From Pseudothauera rhizosphaerae (GTDB lineage Bacteria; Pseudomonadota; Gammaproteobacteria; Burkholderiales; Rhodocyclaceae), in contig NZ_SSOD01000002.1 of NCBI RefSeq assembly GCF_004801305.1, forward strand, positions 62,001 to 126,000: a DNA stretch of 64,000 nt. The letters run 5' to 3'. The position numbers and the translations under genes were made by a program. This document shows positions 36,031 through 44,839 of the stretch, piece by piece. Positions within the stretch are counted from its first letter, which is position 1; every line of letters starts with the position of its first letter. Below the pieces are notes generated by a model. That model was not told the DNA's origin, made no database searches, and saw only the letters and a list, made by a program, of their open reading frames with translations.

Positions 36031-36549
36031 ATGACCCGTCCCGCGCCCAAGGAAAACCTCATCAACTTCGGCCCGCTGCCAACTCACATCAATGCCCTGC
36101 TGCAGGAAGGCGTGGGCTGCCACCGCAGCGATCCGGCGCGGGCCCGCGCCCTGTTCCGCCACGCCATCGAGATCGCGCCGGGCGCGCTGCCGGCCTACCG
36201 CTGCCTGTTGAAACTGCAGAACCAGCAGCGCGAGTTCGACGATGCGCTGTCGGTGGCGACGGAGGGGCTGGCCGAGGCGGCCCACCAAGCGCGTGTGGGC
36301 CCGGACTGGCACACCTGGACGGCCGCCGACGCGGGCGACGACAAGCGCCGCAGCGTACCCCAGCGCTTCCTGCTGCTGTTCCTCAAGGCCATGGCCTTCA
36401 TCGAGTTGCGCCGTGGCAACGTGGCTGCCAGCCGCGAACTGGTCACCAAGCTCCAGGAGCTGGACCCGGAAGACGGGTGCGGCCACTCGGTGATCGCCGC
36501 CATGCTCGACGGCGTGGATGACGACGCCGAGACCGGGTCCGACTACTAA
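36031..36549 (+). CDS. Small TPR-like protein
   Basis: 172 residues from the ATG at 36031. Helix pairs with TPR spacing (VGCHRSDPARARALFRHAIEIAPGALPAYRCLLKLQNQQREFDDALSVATEGL, then FLLLFLKAMAFIELRRGNVAASRELVTKLQELDPED) suggest two or three tetratricopeptide repeats. Cytosolic, no signal. Probably an adaptor; the partner is unknown. It lies alone between the binding protein and parC. Confidence 0.65.
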   Translation: MTRPAPKENLINFGPLPTHINALLQEGVGCHRSDPARARALFRHAIEIAPGALPAYRCLLKLQNQQREFDDALSVATEGLAEAAHQARVGPDWHTWTAADAGDDKRRSVPQRFLLLFLKAMAFIELRRGNVAASRELVTKLQELDPEDGCGHSVIAAMLDGVDDDAETGSDY

Positions 36550-36572
36550 CCCGGCAACTCGATACGCTACGT

Positions 36573-36639
36573 CCGTTCGGGCTGAGCTTGTCGAAGCCCG
36601 CGTCCTGCAACCGCCCTTCGACAGGCTCAGGGCGAACGG
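36573..36639. repeat. Inverted-repeat element upstream of parC
   Basis: Two 24-base arms (36573-36596 and 36616-36639) are near-perfect inverted copies containing GCTGAGCTTGTCGAAG / CTTCGACAGGCTCAGG, separated by 19 bases. This TTCGACAGGCTCAG-type repeat is a familiar intergenic element of many proteobacterial genomes. It may fold as a terminator-like hairpin after the TPR gene. Confidence 0.7.
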
Positions 36640-36817
36640 TTCTTGTGTCGCGTCTCCTTGGGGGGAACGGCGCGTTGCGGTTGCGACAAGCGCCGCGCCG
36701 GTGTTGTGGCATCCGCGACGGCCCGCGGTCGCGGCCGGCTCGCGTCAGGTCACGCGGACAGGGTAAGATCGCCCCTCTTCCGGCGGCCGTCGCGCCCCGG
36801 CCCTGAATTCCGCTGCA

Positions 36818-39211
36818 ATGCCCATGAGCAACGACACTCCCGACCTGTTCGGCGACATCGCCCCCACACCTGCCGCCACTCCCGCCGTCTCGCCGCAGCC
36901 CCCTGCCCCGCCCGCGCCGCCTGCGAACGGCAGCAACGGCAGCAACGGCAACGGCGACGCCAGCCTGCCGCTGGACCGCTACGCCGAGCGCGCCTATCTC
37001 GCCTACGCCATGAGCGTGGTCAAGTCGCGCGCCCTGCCTCAGGTGGAGGACGGCCTCAAGCCGGTGCAGCGCCGCATCCTCTACGCCATGAACGAGATGC
37101 GCCTGGCGGCCGGCGCCAAGCACGTGAAGTCCGCCCGCGTGGTCGGCGATGTGATCGGCAAATACCACCCCCACGGCGATTCCAGCGTGTACGACGCCAT
37201 GGTGCGCGTGGCGCAGGACTTCTCGCTGCGCTATCCGCTGGTGGACGGCCAGGGCAACTTCGGCTCGCGGGACGGGGATTCGGCCGCGGCCATGCGCTAC
37301 ACCGAATGCCGCCTGACGCCCATCGCCGAACTGCTGCTGGCCGAGATCGACCGCGACACGGTGGATTTCGTCCCCAACTACGACGGCGCCTTCGAAGAGC
37401 CCAAGCTGCTGCCCGCGCGCCTGCCCTTCGTGCTGCTCAACGGCGCCTCCGGCATCGCGGTGGGCATGGCCACCGAGGTTCCACCCCACAACCTGCGCGA
37501 GGTGGCCGAAGCCGTCTGCCACCTGATCCGCAACCCCGACGCGGGCCTGGACGACATCCTGCCGCTGCTGCCGGGCCCGGACTTCCCCGGCGGCGGCCAG
37601 CTCATCTCGCCGGCCGAGGCCATCCGCGACGCCTACACCGGCGGGCGCGGCAGCCTGCGCCTGCGCGCGCGCTGGCGGGTCGAGGAAATGGCCCGCGGCC
37701 AGTGGCGCGTGATCGTGCATGAACTGCCCCACGGCGTGTCCACCGCCCAGGTGCTGGCCGAGATCGAGGCGCTCACCAACCCGCAGCCGCGCACCGGCAA
37801 GAAGGACGTGAGCCAGGAGCAGAAGCAGCTCAAGCAACTGGTGCTGGGCGTGCTGGAAACGGTGCGCGACGAATCCTCCGAGGCCGCGCCGGTGCGCATC
37901 GTGCTGGAGCCACGCTCGAGCCGCATCGACCGGGACGAGTTCATGGCCGTACTGCTCGCCCACACCGGGCTGGAGAGCAGCACCTCGGTGAACCTCACCA
38001 TGATCGGCACCGACGGCCGGCCGCAGCAGAAGGGCCTGGTGCAGATCCTGCGCGAGTGGATCGCCTTCCGCTTCGCCACCGTGGAACGCCGCACCCGCCA
38101 CCGCCTTTCCGAGGTCGACCGCCGCATCCACATCCTGGACGGGCGCATGATCGCCTACCTGAACATCGAGGAAGTGATCCGCGTCATCCGCGAGTCCGAC
38201 GAACCCAAGCCCGCGCTGATCGACGCCTTCGGCCTCTCCGAGATCCAGGCCGAGGACATCCTGGAAATCCGCCTGCGCCAGCTCGCCCGCCTGGAAGGCA
38301 TCCGGATCGAGAAGGAACTGGCCGAACTGCGGGAAGAACGCGAAGGCCTGCAGCACCTGCTCGACAGCCGCGGCGCGATGACGAAGCTGATCCTGCGCGA
38401 GATCGCCGACGACGCGAAGAAGTACGGCGACGCCCGCCGCACCCTGATCGAGACCGTCGCCCCGGTAGCCGCGGCCGAGATCAGCGTGGCCGACGAACCG
38501 GCGACCGTCATCGTCTCCAGGAACGGCTGGGTGCGCAGCCGCCAGGGCCACGGCATCGACCCGGCCGCCATCGGCTACAAGGCCGGCGACTTCGCCTTCG
38601 CGGTGATCGAAACGCGCACCACCTGGCCGCTGGTGGTCATCGACACCAACGGCCGCGCCTACACGGTCAAGGTCTCCGATCTGCCCGGCGGGCGCGGCGA
38701 CGGCACGCCCATCGCCACGCTGGTGGACTTCCAGGACGGCGGCAAGCTCGCCCAGGCCGTCTCCGCCAGCCCGGAGTCATCCTGGCTGTTCGCCAACTCC
38801 GGCGGCTACGGCTTCATCTGCACGGTCAATGAAGCCACCAGCCGTCAGCGTGCCGGCAAGGCCTTCATGACGTTGGAAAAGGGCGAGAAGGTGCTGGCGC
38901 CGGCCCCGGCGCAGGGCGAGTGGATCGCCGCGGCCTCGGAACACGGCCGCATCCTGGTGTTCGCCAGGAGCGAGATGAAGGTGCAGGCCGGCGGCCGCGG
39001 CGTCATCGTAATGGCGCTGGACGACGGCGAGGCGCTGGCCGCGGTGGCGGTGCCGCCCGCGGATGCGATGCTGACGGTGGAAGGCACGGGGCGCGGCGGC
39101 AAGGCCACGCGGATCGAACTCAAGCCTGCGCAACTGGAGACCCTGCGCCACCGCCGCGCGCGCAAGGGTGCGCCGCTGGCGCCGAAGATCAAGCCGGAAC
39201 GCCTGGGCTGA
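36818..39211 (+). CDS. parC: DNA topoisomerase IV subunit A (ParC)
   Basis: 797 residues; a second ATG six bases later (36824) is an equally possible start. After a low-complexity N-terminus (Asn/Gly/Pro, to about residue 47), the breakage-reunion domain begins [44 protein letters not shown]. It includes [34 protein letters not shown] and the catalytic Tyr in [17 protein letters not shown]. The C-terminal beta-pinwheel is short, as for ParC. It pairs with ParE. Confidence 0.95.
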   Translation: MPMSNDTPDLFGDIAPTPAATPAVSPQPPAPPAPPANGSNGSNGNGDASLPLDRYAERAYLAYAMSVVKSRALPQVEDGLKPVQRRILYAMNEMRLAAGAKHVKSARVVGDVIGKYHPHGDSSVYDAMVRVAQDFSLRYPLVDGQGNFGSRDGDSAAAMRYTECRLTPIAELLLAEIDRDTVDFVPNYDGAFEEPKLLPARLPFVLLNGASGIAVGMATEVPPHNLREVAEAVCHLIRNPDAGLDDILPLLPGPDFPGGGQLISPAEAIRDAYTGGRGSLRLRARWRVEEMARGQWRVIVHELPHGVSTAQVLAEIEALTNPQPRTGKKDVSQEQKQLKQLVLGVLETVRDESSEAAPVRIVLEPRSSRIDRDEFMAVLLAHTGLESSTSVNLTMIGTDGRPQQKGLVQILREWIAFRFATVERRTRHRLSEVDRRIHILDGRMIAYLNIEEVIRVIRESDEPKPALIDAFGLSEIQAEDILEIRLRQLARLEGIRIEKELAELREEREGLQHLLDSRGAMTKLILREIADDAKKYGDARRTLIETVAPVAAAEISVADEPATVIVSRNGWVRSRQGHGIDPAAIGYKAGDFAFAVIETRTTWPLVVIDTNGRAYTVKVSDLPGGRGDGTPIATLVDFQDGGKLAQAVSASPESSWLFANSGGYGFICTVNEATSRQRAGKAFMTLEKGEKVLAPAPAQGEWIAAASEHGRILVFARSEMKVQAGGRGVIVMALDDGEALAAVAVPPADAMLTVEGTGRGGKATRIELKPAQLETLRHRRARKGAPLAPKIKPERLG

Positions 39212-39220
39212 TGAAAACAG

Positions 39221-39255
39221 GACGGGGCGGACCGCATGGCGCGGACCGCCCCGTC
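39221..39255. terminator. Bidirectional terminator between parC and hemerythrin gene
   Basis: A 10-bp stem GACGGGGCGG / CCGCCCCGTC, followed on the plus strand by TTCCCCTTTTCCC, lies between convergent genes. Confidence 0.75.
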
Positions 39256-39300
39256 GTTCCCCTTTTCCCGTTCGGCGGCCGGACTACCGTACCGCGGCGT

Positions 39301-39777
39301 TCAGCGCCAGAACTGCCACCAGCGCCGGTGGGCGGTCATGGCGTGGCGCATTTCCGGCACCCATTCCGGCTGGCTGCCGTGCTCCAGGTACCAGGCACCG
39401 AAGCGCTTGTCGGATTCGCCGATGTGGCGCATCAGCCAGACGCGCAGGAAGTGCAGCAGTTCGAAGGTGATCGAGGCTTCGCCGGAATCGAGCTTCTGCT
39501 GCAGGGCACGCACCTGGTCGATCAAGGCCTCGTGATGGACGCGGTGCTCGGCGTAGTCCGGGTAGCCGGAATCGCGCATCATGTGCTCTTCCGCAGCGAA
39601 ATGGGTACGGGTGTAATCCACCAGTTCGTCGAGCGTGCCGCGCACCGCGGCCGATCCCCGGTGTTCGCGCACCGCCGCATGCAACTGGTTGAGGAGGTCT
39701 ACGAGCTCCACGTGCTGGTCGTCGATTTCATCGACGCCGACGCTGAATTCGTCGCTCCACTGGAAAAGTTCGGCCAT
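39301..39777 (-). CDS. Bacteriohemerythrin (di-iron O2-binding protein)
   Basis: 158 residues from the ATG at 39777 (GGAGG ribosome site). The hemerythrin ligands are in order: DDQHVELVDLLNQLH, THFAAEEHMM, HRVHHEALIDQV and VWLMRHIGESDK. The C-terminus is Trp-rich (RRWWQFW). Bacterial members bind O2, supply it to oxidases or sense it. Upstream at 39836-39849 is an FNR/ANR-like box about 65 bases from the start, suggesting induction at low oxygen. It lies beside motCD but has its own control region. Confidence 0.93.
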   Translation of the reverse strand: MAELFQWSDEFSVGVDEIDDQHVELVDLLNQLHAAVREHRGSAAVRGTLDELVDYTRTHFAAEEHMMRDSGYPDYAEHRVHHEALIDQVRALQQKLDSGEASITFELLHFLRVWLMRHIGESDKRFGAWYLEHGSQPEWVPEMRHAMTAHRRWWQFWR

Positions 39778-39835
39778 CTGAGTGCCCCTCCGCAATAGCA
39801 GGTTGCAATGATGTGACAGCGGAGGGGGTGCGATA

Positions 39836-39849
39836 TTGATGCGCGTCAA
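39836..39849 (-). promoter_or_regulatory. FNR/ANR-type box upstream of bacteriohemerythrin
   Basis: On the minus strand TTGACGCGCATCAA differs from the TTGAT-N4-ATCAA consensus at one base. A CATCAT -10-like hexamer lies at 39808-39813, placing the box at about -41.5 from a predicted start near 39801, the class II activator position. Confidence 0.6.
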
Positions 39850-39878
39850 GAATCCGCTGGACGCGCGGCGGGAATCCG

Positions 39879-40742
39879 CTAGCCCGGTTCGGCGGCGGAT
39901 TCTTCGGGCAGGATGGAGCGGATGGGATCGCCCGGGCGGATGCGTCCCGGCATGTCGCCGGGCGGCGGTTCGGCGAGCATGGATTCGATCAGGATGGTCA
40001 CGCGGCGGTTGCGCGCACGGCCCTGTTCGTCCCCGTTCGGCGCCACCGGGCGCTGGTCCGCGTACCCCGCGGCGGTCAGGCGGTCGGGGTCCACCCCGGC
40101 CTCCACGAACAGGCGCACCACCGACGACGCGCGCACGGCCGACAGTTCCCAGTTGGAGGGGAAGCGGAAGTTGTTGATGGGCAGGTTGTCGGTATGGCCT
40201 TCGACGGTCACCGGGAAGGTCGCCGGCGCCAGCACGCGCGCCACGGCCTGCAGTGCGGCGACCGCCTCGGACCCCAGCGTGGCCTCGGCCGGGGCGAACA
40301 GCACGCTGGCGTTGATTTCCACGCGGATGCCGAACGCGCCCTCGGTTACGGTGACCTGGCCGTTGCGGGTGAGCGGGCCGAGCACGCGGCGGATTTCGTC
40401 CGCCATGCTGTTCATGCGCCGGGCCATCTCGCGCAGGCGGACCGCAGCCGCGGTGTCGGCCTCGGTTTCCACCCGTTCGGGACTCCTGCGCACGATGGGC
40501 GGCAGCATGGAGCCGGAGATCACCGCCGGTTCGGTGATGTGCTTGGAGCCCTCCAGCAGCGCGCCGCTGCGGAAGGCCTGCATCAGGGAATCGGACAGGA
40601 TGCGGTACTTGCCCTCGTTGATGGAACTGAGGGAGTACATGACCACGAAGAAGGCGAACAGCAGGGTGATGAAGTCGGCGTAGGACACCATCCAGCGTTC
40701 GTGGTTGTCGTGTTCCTCTTCCCCTCTGCGTCGCCGTCCCAT
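39879..40742 (-). CDS. motD: Flagellar stator protein MotD (MotB family)
   Basis: 287 residues. The N-terminal plug and span contain the proton-carrying Asp (WMVSYADFITLLFAFFVVMYSLSS, D23). The C-terminal OmpA-like peptidoglycan anchor has VEGHTDNLPINNFRFPSNWELSAVRASSVVRLFV. Pairing with motC next to fliA matches the MotC/MotD type rather than MotA/MotB. Couples proton flow to rotation. Confidence 0.93.
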   Translation of the reverse strand: MGRRRRGEEEHDNHERWMVSYADFITLLFAFFVVMYSLSSINEGKYRILSDSLMQAFRSGALLEGSKHITEPAVISGSMLPPIVRRSPERVETEADTAAAVRLREMARRMNSMADEIRRVLGPLTRNGQVTVTEGAFGIRVEINASVLFAPAEATLGSEAVAALQAVARVLAPATFPVTVEGHTDNLPINNFRFPSNWELSAVRASSVVRLFVEAGVDPDRLTAAGYADQRPVAPNGDEQGRARNRRVTILIESMLAEPPPGDMPGRIRPGDPIRSILPEESAAEPG

Positions 40743-40769
40743 GGCAGCCCGCCTCCTGTGTACCGCCGG

Positions 40770-41510
40770 CTAGACGATGTAGCCCTGCATGCGCCCTTCG
40801 ATGATGCGCGGGTTGTCGCCGTTGGCGATGCCGACCAGACCGTCCACCAGCATCTCGCGCTGCCACGTCATGCCGCCGATGTGCGCCATCAGCTTCTTGG
40901 CGATGGGCAGGAAGATCAGGTTGGCCGAGCCCACGCCGTAGATGGTGGCGACGAAGGCCACCGCGATGCCGGCACCGAGCTTGGACGGATCGGAAAGGTT
41001 TTCCATGACGTGGATGAGGCCCATCACGGCACCCAGGATGCCGATGGTGGGCGCATAGCCGCCGGCCGCTTCCCATATCCTGGCGCCCTGCTTCATCTGC
41101 GCTTCCCAGGCGGAAATCTCCACGTCCATGACCTCGCGCAGGCGTTCGGGCTCGACGCCATCCACCAGCAGCTGCAGGCCTTTCTGCATGAAGGGTTCGG
41201 GCAGGCGCGGAATCTGGTCTTCCAGTGCGAGCAGGCCCTCCTTGCGCGCGGTGTGGCTCCAGCTCACCACCAGGGCGATCAGTTCGGCGGGCGCGGCCAC
41301 CGGCGGCAGGAAGACCCATTTGCCCATGCGCGCGCCGTCGATGAACACGCGCAGCGGGCTCTGCAGCATGACCGCGCCGAGCGTGCCGCCGAACACGATG
41401 AGGGCCGCGGTGGGCTGGATCAGGGAGCCGATGTGGCCGCCTTCGAGGGCCTGGCCCACCACGATGGCCGCAAGACCCAAAGTGAGGCCGACGAGGCTGA
41501 TACTGTCCAT
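40770..41510 (-). CDS. motC: Flagellar stator protein MotC (MotA family)
   Basis: 246 residues, four membrane spans, with the MotA-family cytoplasmic charged loop and the conserved C-terminal block GGYAPTIGILGAVMGLIHVMENLSDPSKLGAGIAVAFVATIYGVGSANLIFLPIAKKL. It lies 27 bases upstream of motD and 27 bases after fliA, in one operon. Confidence 0.94.
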   Translation of the reverse strand: MDSISLVGLTLGLAAIVVGQALEGGHIGSLIQPTAALIVFGGTLGAVMLQSPLRVFIDGARMGKWVFLPPVAAPAELIALVVSWSHTARKEGLLALEDQIPRLPEPFMQKGLQLLVDGVEPERLREVMDVEISAWEAQMKQGARIWEAAGGYAPTIGILGAVMGLIHVMENLSDPSKLGAGIAVAFVATIYGVGSANLIFLPIAKKLMAHIGGMTWQREMLVDGLVGIANGDNPRIIEGRMQGYIV

Positions 41511-41537
41511 GTAGTCTGTCTCCGGGCTCCGCCGCGA

Positions 41538-42311
41538 TCAGGTTCCGGCGGGCTGCTTCTTGGGCGGGCGGCCGCGCCGGGCGCCGGTGGGCGCGGGGGC
41601 GCCCTGGCCGAACACGCTCGCGCGCAGGCGGGCGATGGCCTGGCTGTGCAACTGGCACACGCGCGATTCGGTGACGCCCAGCACTTCGCCGATCTCCCGC
41701 AGGTTGAGCTCCTCGTCATAATACAGCGCCATGACGAGCTTCTCCCGCTCGGGCAGGCCGTCGATGGCCCGCACCAGACCGCCGCGCATGTCGGCGTCCT
41801 CGAGCAGGTCGGCGGGGTTGGTTTCATGCACGCCGAGATGGCGTTCGAAGTAGTCCTCGCCCTCGCCGTCGGTGAAATCCTCGAAATACACCAGTTGATA
41901 GCCGCGCGCATCCTGCAGCAGGCGCTGGTAGTCGGCCAGCGGCAGGTCGAGGGCGGCGGCGAGTTCGGTTTCGGTGGGCTGGCGGCCGTGCTGCTGCTCC
42001 AGCGTGTGGATGGCGCTCTCGATGCGGCGCATGTCGCGCCGCAGGCTGCGCGGCAGCCAGTCGTTCTCGCGCAGGCCGTCGAGCATGGCGCCGCGGATGC
42101 GCTGCACGGCGTAGGTTTCGAACTGGGCGCCGAGGCCGTCCTCGTAGCGGCCGATGGCGTCGAGCAGGCCCATCAGGCCGTTCTGGATCAGGTCCTCGAC
42201 TTCCACGCTGGCCGGCAGCTTCGCCATCAGGTGATAGGCGATGCGCTTGACCAGCGGGGCATAGGCCTCCACCAGGTGGTCCTTGTCGAGATTCCCTTCG
42301 GCGTCGTACAT
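41538..42311 (-). CDS. fliA: Flagellar sigma factor FliA (sigma28)
   Basis: 257 residues from the ATG at 42311, which gives the family N-terminus (MYDAEGNLDKDHLVEAYAPLVKRIAYHLMAKLPASVEVEDLIQ). A second in-frame ATG at 42434 has a better ribosome site (GGAGG, nine bases) and would add 41 unconserved residues, so the start is unsettled. Sigma regions 2, 3 and 4 are present (LNLREIGEVLGVTESRVCQLHSQAIARL). The C-terminus has an extra basic Pro-rich tail (GARRGRPPKKQPAGT). Its target promoter is seen at flgM; FlgM is its anti-sigma. Confidence 0.94.
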   Translation of the reverse strand: MYDAEGNLDKDHLVEAYAPLVKRIAYHLMAKLPASVEVEDLIQNGLMGLLDAIGRYEDGLGAQFETYAVQRIRGAMLDGLRENDWLPRSLRRDMRRIESAIHTLEQQHGRQPTETELAAALDLPLADYQRLLQDARGYQLVYFEDFTDGEGEDYFERHLGVHETNPADLLEDADMRGGLVRAIDGLPEREKLVMALYYDEELNLREIGEVLGVTESRVCQLHSQAIARLRASVFGQGAPAPTGARRGRPPKKQPAGT

Positions 42312-42439
42312 CCAGGTGACCTGAATTTTCTTCCTGCGGCTGGTTTCGGACGCCGGACCGTCTCCAGACCCGGCGGCCCGCCATTTTCCCGCACCGGAGC
42401 CGGGATGACCAGTTGAATATGTCAGGCCCAGCATGATCC

Positions 42440-43240
42440 CTACCTCCGCAGCGTCCGGGGCGGCGCAGCCCCCGGTCCGAGGGACGCGAGCCGGTGCAGG
42501 AAGGCGTGTTCGGCCTCGCGCGGGCTGCTCTGGGCGACGGGATGGGCGAGGCCGGTGGCGAGGTCGTCCCGTTCCACCTCGCCGAGCCAGGCGAGCGCGA
42601 CACCCACGTGGCGGCGCACCAGCCCTTCCAGGCTGGCGAAGAAGGCCGCCGCGTCGCTGCGGCTGCGGGCGCGGGCGACGGCCACGTGCAGGGAACCGGC
42701 GCCGGCGGCGGCCAGTTGCTTGATCAGCCGGTAGGCTTCGGTGGCGCCGCTGGCGCTGGCCTCGGCCACCACCAGGCGGCGCGGCGCCGCATAGACGAAG
42801 GGCGAGGGATCGTCGGCCGCCTGCGCGTCGGCATGGATGAGCATGAAACCGGTGTGGCGCTGGATCTGCTGCAGGGCGCCGAGCAGGACCTCGCGCCGCT
42901 GTTCGTCCAGCAGCGGCAGCGCCAGCGCAGCCGCGGAGGTGGCGATGCGGCCGAGCAGGCCGGGCATGGGCTGCAGCAGTTCGCCCGGGGTGGCGCGGCC
43001 GTCCACCACGCTGAGCAGGTCCGGCCCCTGGCGCAGCGCCAGGCGCGCGGCCAGGCTGGCCTCGCTGGGGGCCTCGTCGAGCAGGATCACGCGCTCGCCG
43101 CGGCCGGCGATGGCGTGGGCGGCGCGCAGCGCGTTGTGCGCGCCGTGGCGCCCGGTGGCATACAGCGCCACCACGGTCGGGGGCGCGCGGCGGAACAGGC
43201 GGCGCAGCCCGGCGGCCTGGTCTTCGCGCGGGTCGATCAC
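42440..43240 (-). CDS. flhG: FlhG/FleN-like MinD-family protein with degenerate P-loop
   Basis: 266 residues from a GTG at 43240, two bases after the flhF stop, with GGGAG upstream. The N-terminus keeps the DQAxxLR activation motif (DQAAGLRRLF, residues 8-17) with which FlhG stimulates FlhF GTPase. The deviant Walker A (normally GKGGVGKT) reads ATGRHGAHN around 28-36, lacking both lysines, and the A' region reads VILLDEAP. The rest keeps the MinD-like pattern. It probably retains the FlhF-regulating role but not normal ATP cycling. Identification rests on position between flhF and fliA plus the helix motif. Confidence 0.8.
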   Translation of the reverse strand: MIDPREDQAAGLRRLFRRAPPTVVALYATGRHGAHNALRAAHAIAGRGERVILLDEAPSEASLAARLALRQGPDLLSVVDGRATPGELLQPMPGLLGRIATSAAALALPLLDEQRREVLLGALQQIQRHTGFMLIHADAQAADDPSPFVYAAPRRLVVAEASASGATEAYRLIKQLAAAGAGSLHVAVARARSRSDAAAFFASLEGLVRRHVGVALAWLGEVERDDLATGLAHPVAQSSPREAEHAFLHRLASLGPGAAPPRTLRR

Positions 43241-43242
43241 GA

Positions 43243-44712
43243 TCAGGCTCCCGCGCCGCCCGCGGCCAACTGCAGGCCGGCCTCGTCGCCCTGCAGCTTC
43301 CACGGCGAGCCTTCCGCCTGCTCCCGCAGCGCGCGGTGCAGCAGGTAGGCGCGGTTGGGCAGGTGCAGGTCTTCCGGCACGCGCTGGCCGTTGGCCACGT
43401 AGAACAGTTCCAGTTCGCGGCGCACCGCCACGTCGATGCACGGCGCCAGCGAGGCGGCCTCGTCCACCTTGGTGAGGATGCAGCCGGCCAGATTCGGGCC
43501 CTGGTAGGCACGCACCACGTCGTCCAGCGTATCGCCGCGGCAGGTGGCGTTGAGCAGCAGCAGGCGGCGCACGTTGCCGGCACCCAGCAGCATCGCGGCC
43601 TGCTCGGCCACCATGCGGTCGCGCTGGCTCACGCCCACGGTATCGATCAGCACCATGTGCTTGTTGCGCAGTTCGGCCAGGGTCTGGCGCAGGTCGGCGG
43701 CGTCGCGCACGGAGAACACGGGCACGCCGAGGATGCGGCCGTAGATGCGCAGTTGTTCCTGGGCGCCGATGCGGTAGCCGTCGGTGGTGATCAGCGCCAG
43801 CTTGTCGGCGCCGTGGCGCACCACGCAGCGGGCGGCGAGCTTGGCGGTGGTGGTGGTCTTGCCCACGCCGGTGGGGCCGACCAGGGCGTACACGCCGCCG
43901 CGGTCGATGAGGTCGGCATCCGACGACATGGCGCGCAGTTCGCGGTTGAGGGCGGTACTGACCGCCTTGCGCGCCTCGGCCGGGGTGGCCTCCTCGCCCA
44001 CCGCCTGCACCAGGCGGCGGGCGAGCACCGCGGAGAAGCCGGCTTCCAGCAGGTCGCCGACCAGTTCGGCGCGTGCCGGGGCCTGGCGCTTGGCCTCGCC
44101 CCAGGCGAAGCCGGCGAGCTGGCGTTCGATCATGCCGCGAATGCCGGTGAGTTCGGCCATCAGCTTGGTATTGGCTTCCTGCAGTTCGCGCACGCGGGCG
44201 TCCTGCTCGCGGGTTTCGCGTTCGCGCTCCGCGCTGCGGGCGGGCGCATCTTCGGTGACCGCCGGCCTGCGCGCCGCGGCGGTGCCGGCCGCCTGCGCGG
44301 CCGCGATGGCCTCGGCCCACGGGTCGGTCGCCGGGGCGGGTGCGGTGGCGCGGCTCCGGGGCGGATAGTCGGCGTGTTCGACGCGCGGCGGATTGAAGGC
44401 GCGCATGACCGGTTCGGCAGGACGGACCGGCGCGGTGCGCGCGACCGCGGCACCGAGGCTGACGCGGTAGTCGTCCTCGTCCTCGGCCCGCGCGGCCTTG
44501 GCGGCGGCGACGGGTTTGGCGGCGGGTTTGGCGGTCCGGGGCGCGGGACGTGCGGACGGCAACGCTCCGACGGCGTCGGCCGGCAGCGCCAGGATCTCGA
44601 CCCCGCCATTGACCGCCCGGTTGGAGAGCACGATGGCGTCGGCGCCGAGCTCCTCCTTGAGCGCGCGCAGGGCTTCGCGGGCGGTTTGGGCAAAGTAGCG
44701 TTTGACGTTCAT
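43243..44712 (-). CDS. flhF: Flagellar biosynthesis GTPase FlhF
   Basis: 489 residues. The N-terminal B domain (MNVKRYFAQTAREALRALKEELGADAIVLSNR) leads a long Ala/Pro/Arg-rich linker (50-165). The SRP-type NG GTPase starts near 190, with G1 GPTGVGKTTTTAKLAA at 279-291 and later ITTDGYRIGAQEQLRIY, DTVGVSQRD and TKVDEAASL. FlhF sets flagellar position and number, usually polar. It lies in the flhBA-flhFG-fliA-motCD run. Confidence 0.94.
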   Translation of the reverse strand: MNVKRYFAQTAREALRALKEELGADAIVLSNRAVNGGVEILALPADAVGALPSARPAPRTAKPAAKPVAAAKAARAEDEDDYRVSLGAAVARTAPVRPAEPVMRAFNPPRVEHADYPPRSRATAPAPATDPWAEAIAAAQAAGTAAARRPAVTEDAPARSAERERETREQDARVRELQEANTKLMAELTGIRGMIERQLAGFAWGEAKRQAPARAELVGDLLEAGFSAVLARRLVQAVGEEATPAEARKAVSTALNRELRAMSSDADLIDRGGVYALVGPTGVGKTTTTAKLAARCVVRHGADKLALITTDGYRIGAQEQLRIYGRILGVPVFSVRDAADLRQTLAELRNKHMVLIDTVGVSQRDRMVAEQAAMLLGAGNVRRLLLLNATCRGDTLDDVVRAYQGPNLAGCILTKVDEAASLAPCIDVAVRRELELFYVANGQRVPEDLHLPNRAYLLHRALREQAEGSPWKLQGDEAGLQLAAGGAGA

Positions 44713-44839
44713 GGTGTTTCTCCGACTCCGACGACCGCGCTCGCAGCGCAGGATGGTTCCGATTATGGCCGCCGCCCGGCCCCGGGATAGGGCGGAATAA
44801 ACCGGATTTCCCCCGCCTATTCCCCCGCTGCGGAAGACC

